64,000 nt of DNA from Anarhynchus alexandrinus (taxonomy: Eukaryota; Chordata; Aves; Charadriiformes; Charadriidae): positions 1,783,524-1,847,523 of the forward strand of contig VUYV01000119.1 in assembly GCA_008711295.1 (NCBI GenBank), read 5' to 3'. A model generated the notes under the pieces. It was not told the DNA's origin and searched no databases. It worked only from the letters and a program-made list of their open reading frames with translations. Each line of letters opens with the position of its first letter. The stretch's first letter is position 1. A program made the translations under genes and the position numbers. Shown one piece after another: positions 62,201 to 64,000 of the stretch.

Positions 62201-63982
62201 AGTTACTTAAAGCATGAATCCTGCAAATTTTTACTTATGTGATAGCTTGGAGAAATAATTAGCTTTTCCAGTAAAAAAGTTGATTCTCCATTCTACTTAG
62301 TGGTTGCTAAACCTTGTATGAATTCACTAATAATCCTGATAAGAAAAGTTCTTATAAACAATTCTTTACTGTTTTGTAGAGATTTGAAATAACATTTTGA
62401 AAAAATGTGTTTCTGGTGATCTTGCATGGATTTAAAAAAAGATACGACCTTGTCCTCCAAAAAAACTTTGAAACACAGTTTTTTAAAGAAAATAATATTC
62501 CAAGAAAAGCTAAAAAAAAAAAAATAAATTAAATTTTGATTTTATATGTTATATAATTTTATTTCTTTTCCAAGTCAAAATATGTTCTATTTCTTTTTCA
62601 AATATTTTTTCTGTTTACAACAAAAGATTGAAATGCTTTTGTGTCGTGAAAATGAAAAATTTTGAATTTTGATGTCTCTAGCCATCATAGAAGAGTTTCT
62701 AACCATGAGTTTATGGGTAGCTGTTTGTTATTCGTCCCTTAGCTCCCTCAATAGTCAAGGGAGAGAAATAAGTGCTGGCCATTTTACATCTGGTTTCGCA
62801 CCTATCTCTCAGTGAGTCTCTGCGAGTTACTTCCAACGGAGATAGAGTAAGCTTGCAATACTAACTTAAACTAGTTGTTTACTTTTTAAAAGCTTTTAGT
62901 CAGATAACTCACACTGGCAGCCTGTAAGAAGAATTGTGTGTGTTAAAAAACAACAGCAACAACAAATTCCTCATTTTTGTCGACATTAAAAAAACCCCAA
63001 AGTTAAATTACTCTGTTAGACCGGAAACCTATATGTAAGGGAACATATATCACATATGTTAGCTAGTATGTCTTCCATGATGGCCAAAGAGAAAACAATG
63101 TTTGCTATTTCCTTTGGTAAAACAGCTGAAATGTACAACTCCAAAAGCCACGGATTCTGTACACTGGGGAGAAATTAATTCATACAGGTCAAAGTTTTCT
63201 GAACTTCTCATTCTAATGGGAGTCCAGAAAGCAATTAGAGGTTGTTAACCTCTGTGAAGCCAAATTATACCAGTTACATGATTGTACTAATAGGAGCACA
63301 AAGCTATCAAGAGATATAACTGGAAATACTGAATAATCAACTGTTTGGAAAGGAATGGAAACCCTCTTGCCTAGTTTTTTTAAGCCAATTCTTGTTGAAA
63401 ATTGAGACTTCCCTGCAGAGAAATTTCTGACGAGGACTTGCTGCCTCTTGCCTTCCTTTGAGGTAACTAGCACAGACCATTCTGGTCACAAAACTGTGGC
63501 CTATACGCTGGCCTGACACCACAGAAGGTCCATTCCCATTCAGTATGTCACAAAATATGTCTCTACATTTAATTTTGACTCTCTCTGAATAACTGGGGGG
63601 AAAAAAGCACCATTATGTTGGCATATTTCTTGCTGAATCAAACCACTGAGTTGAGGACATGATGACATTTTCATCTGTATTGTGCTGTCTGGAAAACAGA
63701 GTGGAGTAAAAGCTATCAGAAACAATTGCTTATGATAATGTAAGATATTTAAAAAAAAATCATGGTTTTAAATCCTCTGGAAACAAAGTCTAAGTCTTCC
63801 TGCAGCTTGGAGTAATTTGAAAACACAAATTCATACACACAAACCTTGGATTATGTTGAATTATTGGAAAAACAAGTTGACAATGTTTGCATAATCACCC
63901 CATCCATTACTTAAAGATTTTATGATATTTTATGACTCCAAATTAATGTATGGTATTTATGCAGTCCTAGAGGTGTAAATTT
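59223..63982. other. Unique AT-rich sequence to the right edge
   Basis: No gene or repeat family recognised. Contains a 13-base direct repeat at 60308-60345, a block at about 60600-60850 with the look of conserved non-coding DNA, and paired E-box motifs at 61517-61543. Short ORFs appear random. Confidence 0.4.
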
Positions 63983-64000
63983 AAAAAAAAAAAAAAAAAA
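63983..64000. repeat. A18 run at window end
   Basis: Eighteen consecutive A up to the last base. Could be a simple repeat or the start of a longer low-complexity tract. The window edge prevents a decision. Confidence 0.8.

Noticed and set aside
1..64000. CRISPR arrays, bacterial operons, phage genes, tRNA or rRNA genes
   Set aside because: None seen; the window is vertebrate DNA with CR1 LINEs.
1..64000. Endogenous retrovirus coding regions
   Set aside because: No gag, pro, pol or env-like frame recognised; all RT-like sequence has CR1 (LINE) motif order and CR1 tails.

Overview
This is eukaryotic DNA, almost certainly from a bird. The main evidence is the number of CR1 LINE copies, which carry the avian-type 3' tail (tandem ATTCTATGA-like units beside 'ggtttgggttggaaggga'). 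No L1, Alu or other mammal-type repeats were recognised, and the unique sequence is AT-rich and CpG-poor. Two single-base N calls (6893 and 46030) show a draft assembly. I find no intact protein-coding host gene, rRNA or tRNA. The window reads as intergenic or intronic sequence. Nearly all recognisable coding sequence belongs to dead CR1 copies.

Layout. 1-1730: a plus-strand CR1 entering from the left edge, with an ORF1 (esterase-like) tail, the start of the ORF2 endonuclease, a large internal deletion and the C-terminal half of the reverse transcriptase. 2775-3062: a minus-strand CR1 3' end. 7150-7474: a plus-strand CR1 3' end. 7603-9625: the longest CR1, minus strand, about 2 kb, covering most of ORF2. 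10203-10747: an inverted repeat (about 85 bp arms, roughly 89% identical) around a degraded coding-like stretch; this is the least explained structure here. 12350-12960 and 17395-18830: much older, highly diverged CR1-like remnants, the second recognisable in many blocks. 13654-14372: a minus-strand CR1 RT fragment lacking its 3' end. 18.83-45.27 kb: about 26 kb with no recognisable CR1, holding possible conserved non-coding blocks, weak exon candidates and a possible polyadenylation region near 36.9 kb. 45.27-53.03 kb: four short CR1 3' ends, two of them about 98% identical in opposite orientation, plus a long pyrimidine tract and a C16 run. 57861-59222: an older minus-strand CR1 with a recognisable RT. 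The window ends in A18.

Function. In intact CR1, ORF1 encodes a nucleic-acid-binding protein with an SGNH esterase domain, and ORF2 encodes an apurinic-type endonuclease plus reverse transcriptase; the 3' octamer repeats are where reverse transcription starts. Every copy here is 5'-truncated, internally deleted or frame-broken, so none should move on its own. The copies span several ages: very old (17.4 kb), old (57.9 kb and 1-1.7 kb), intermediate (7.6 kb and 13.7 kb) and young (48.4 and 52.9 kb). Family assignments come from pattern recognition alone; no database was searched.
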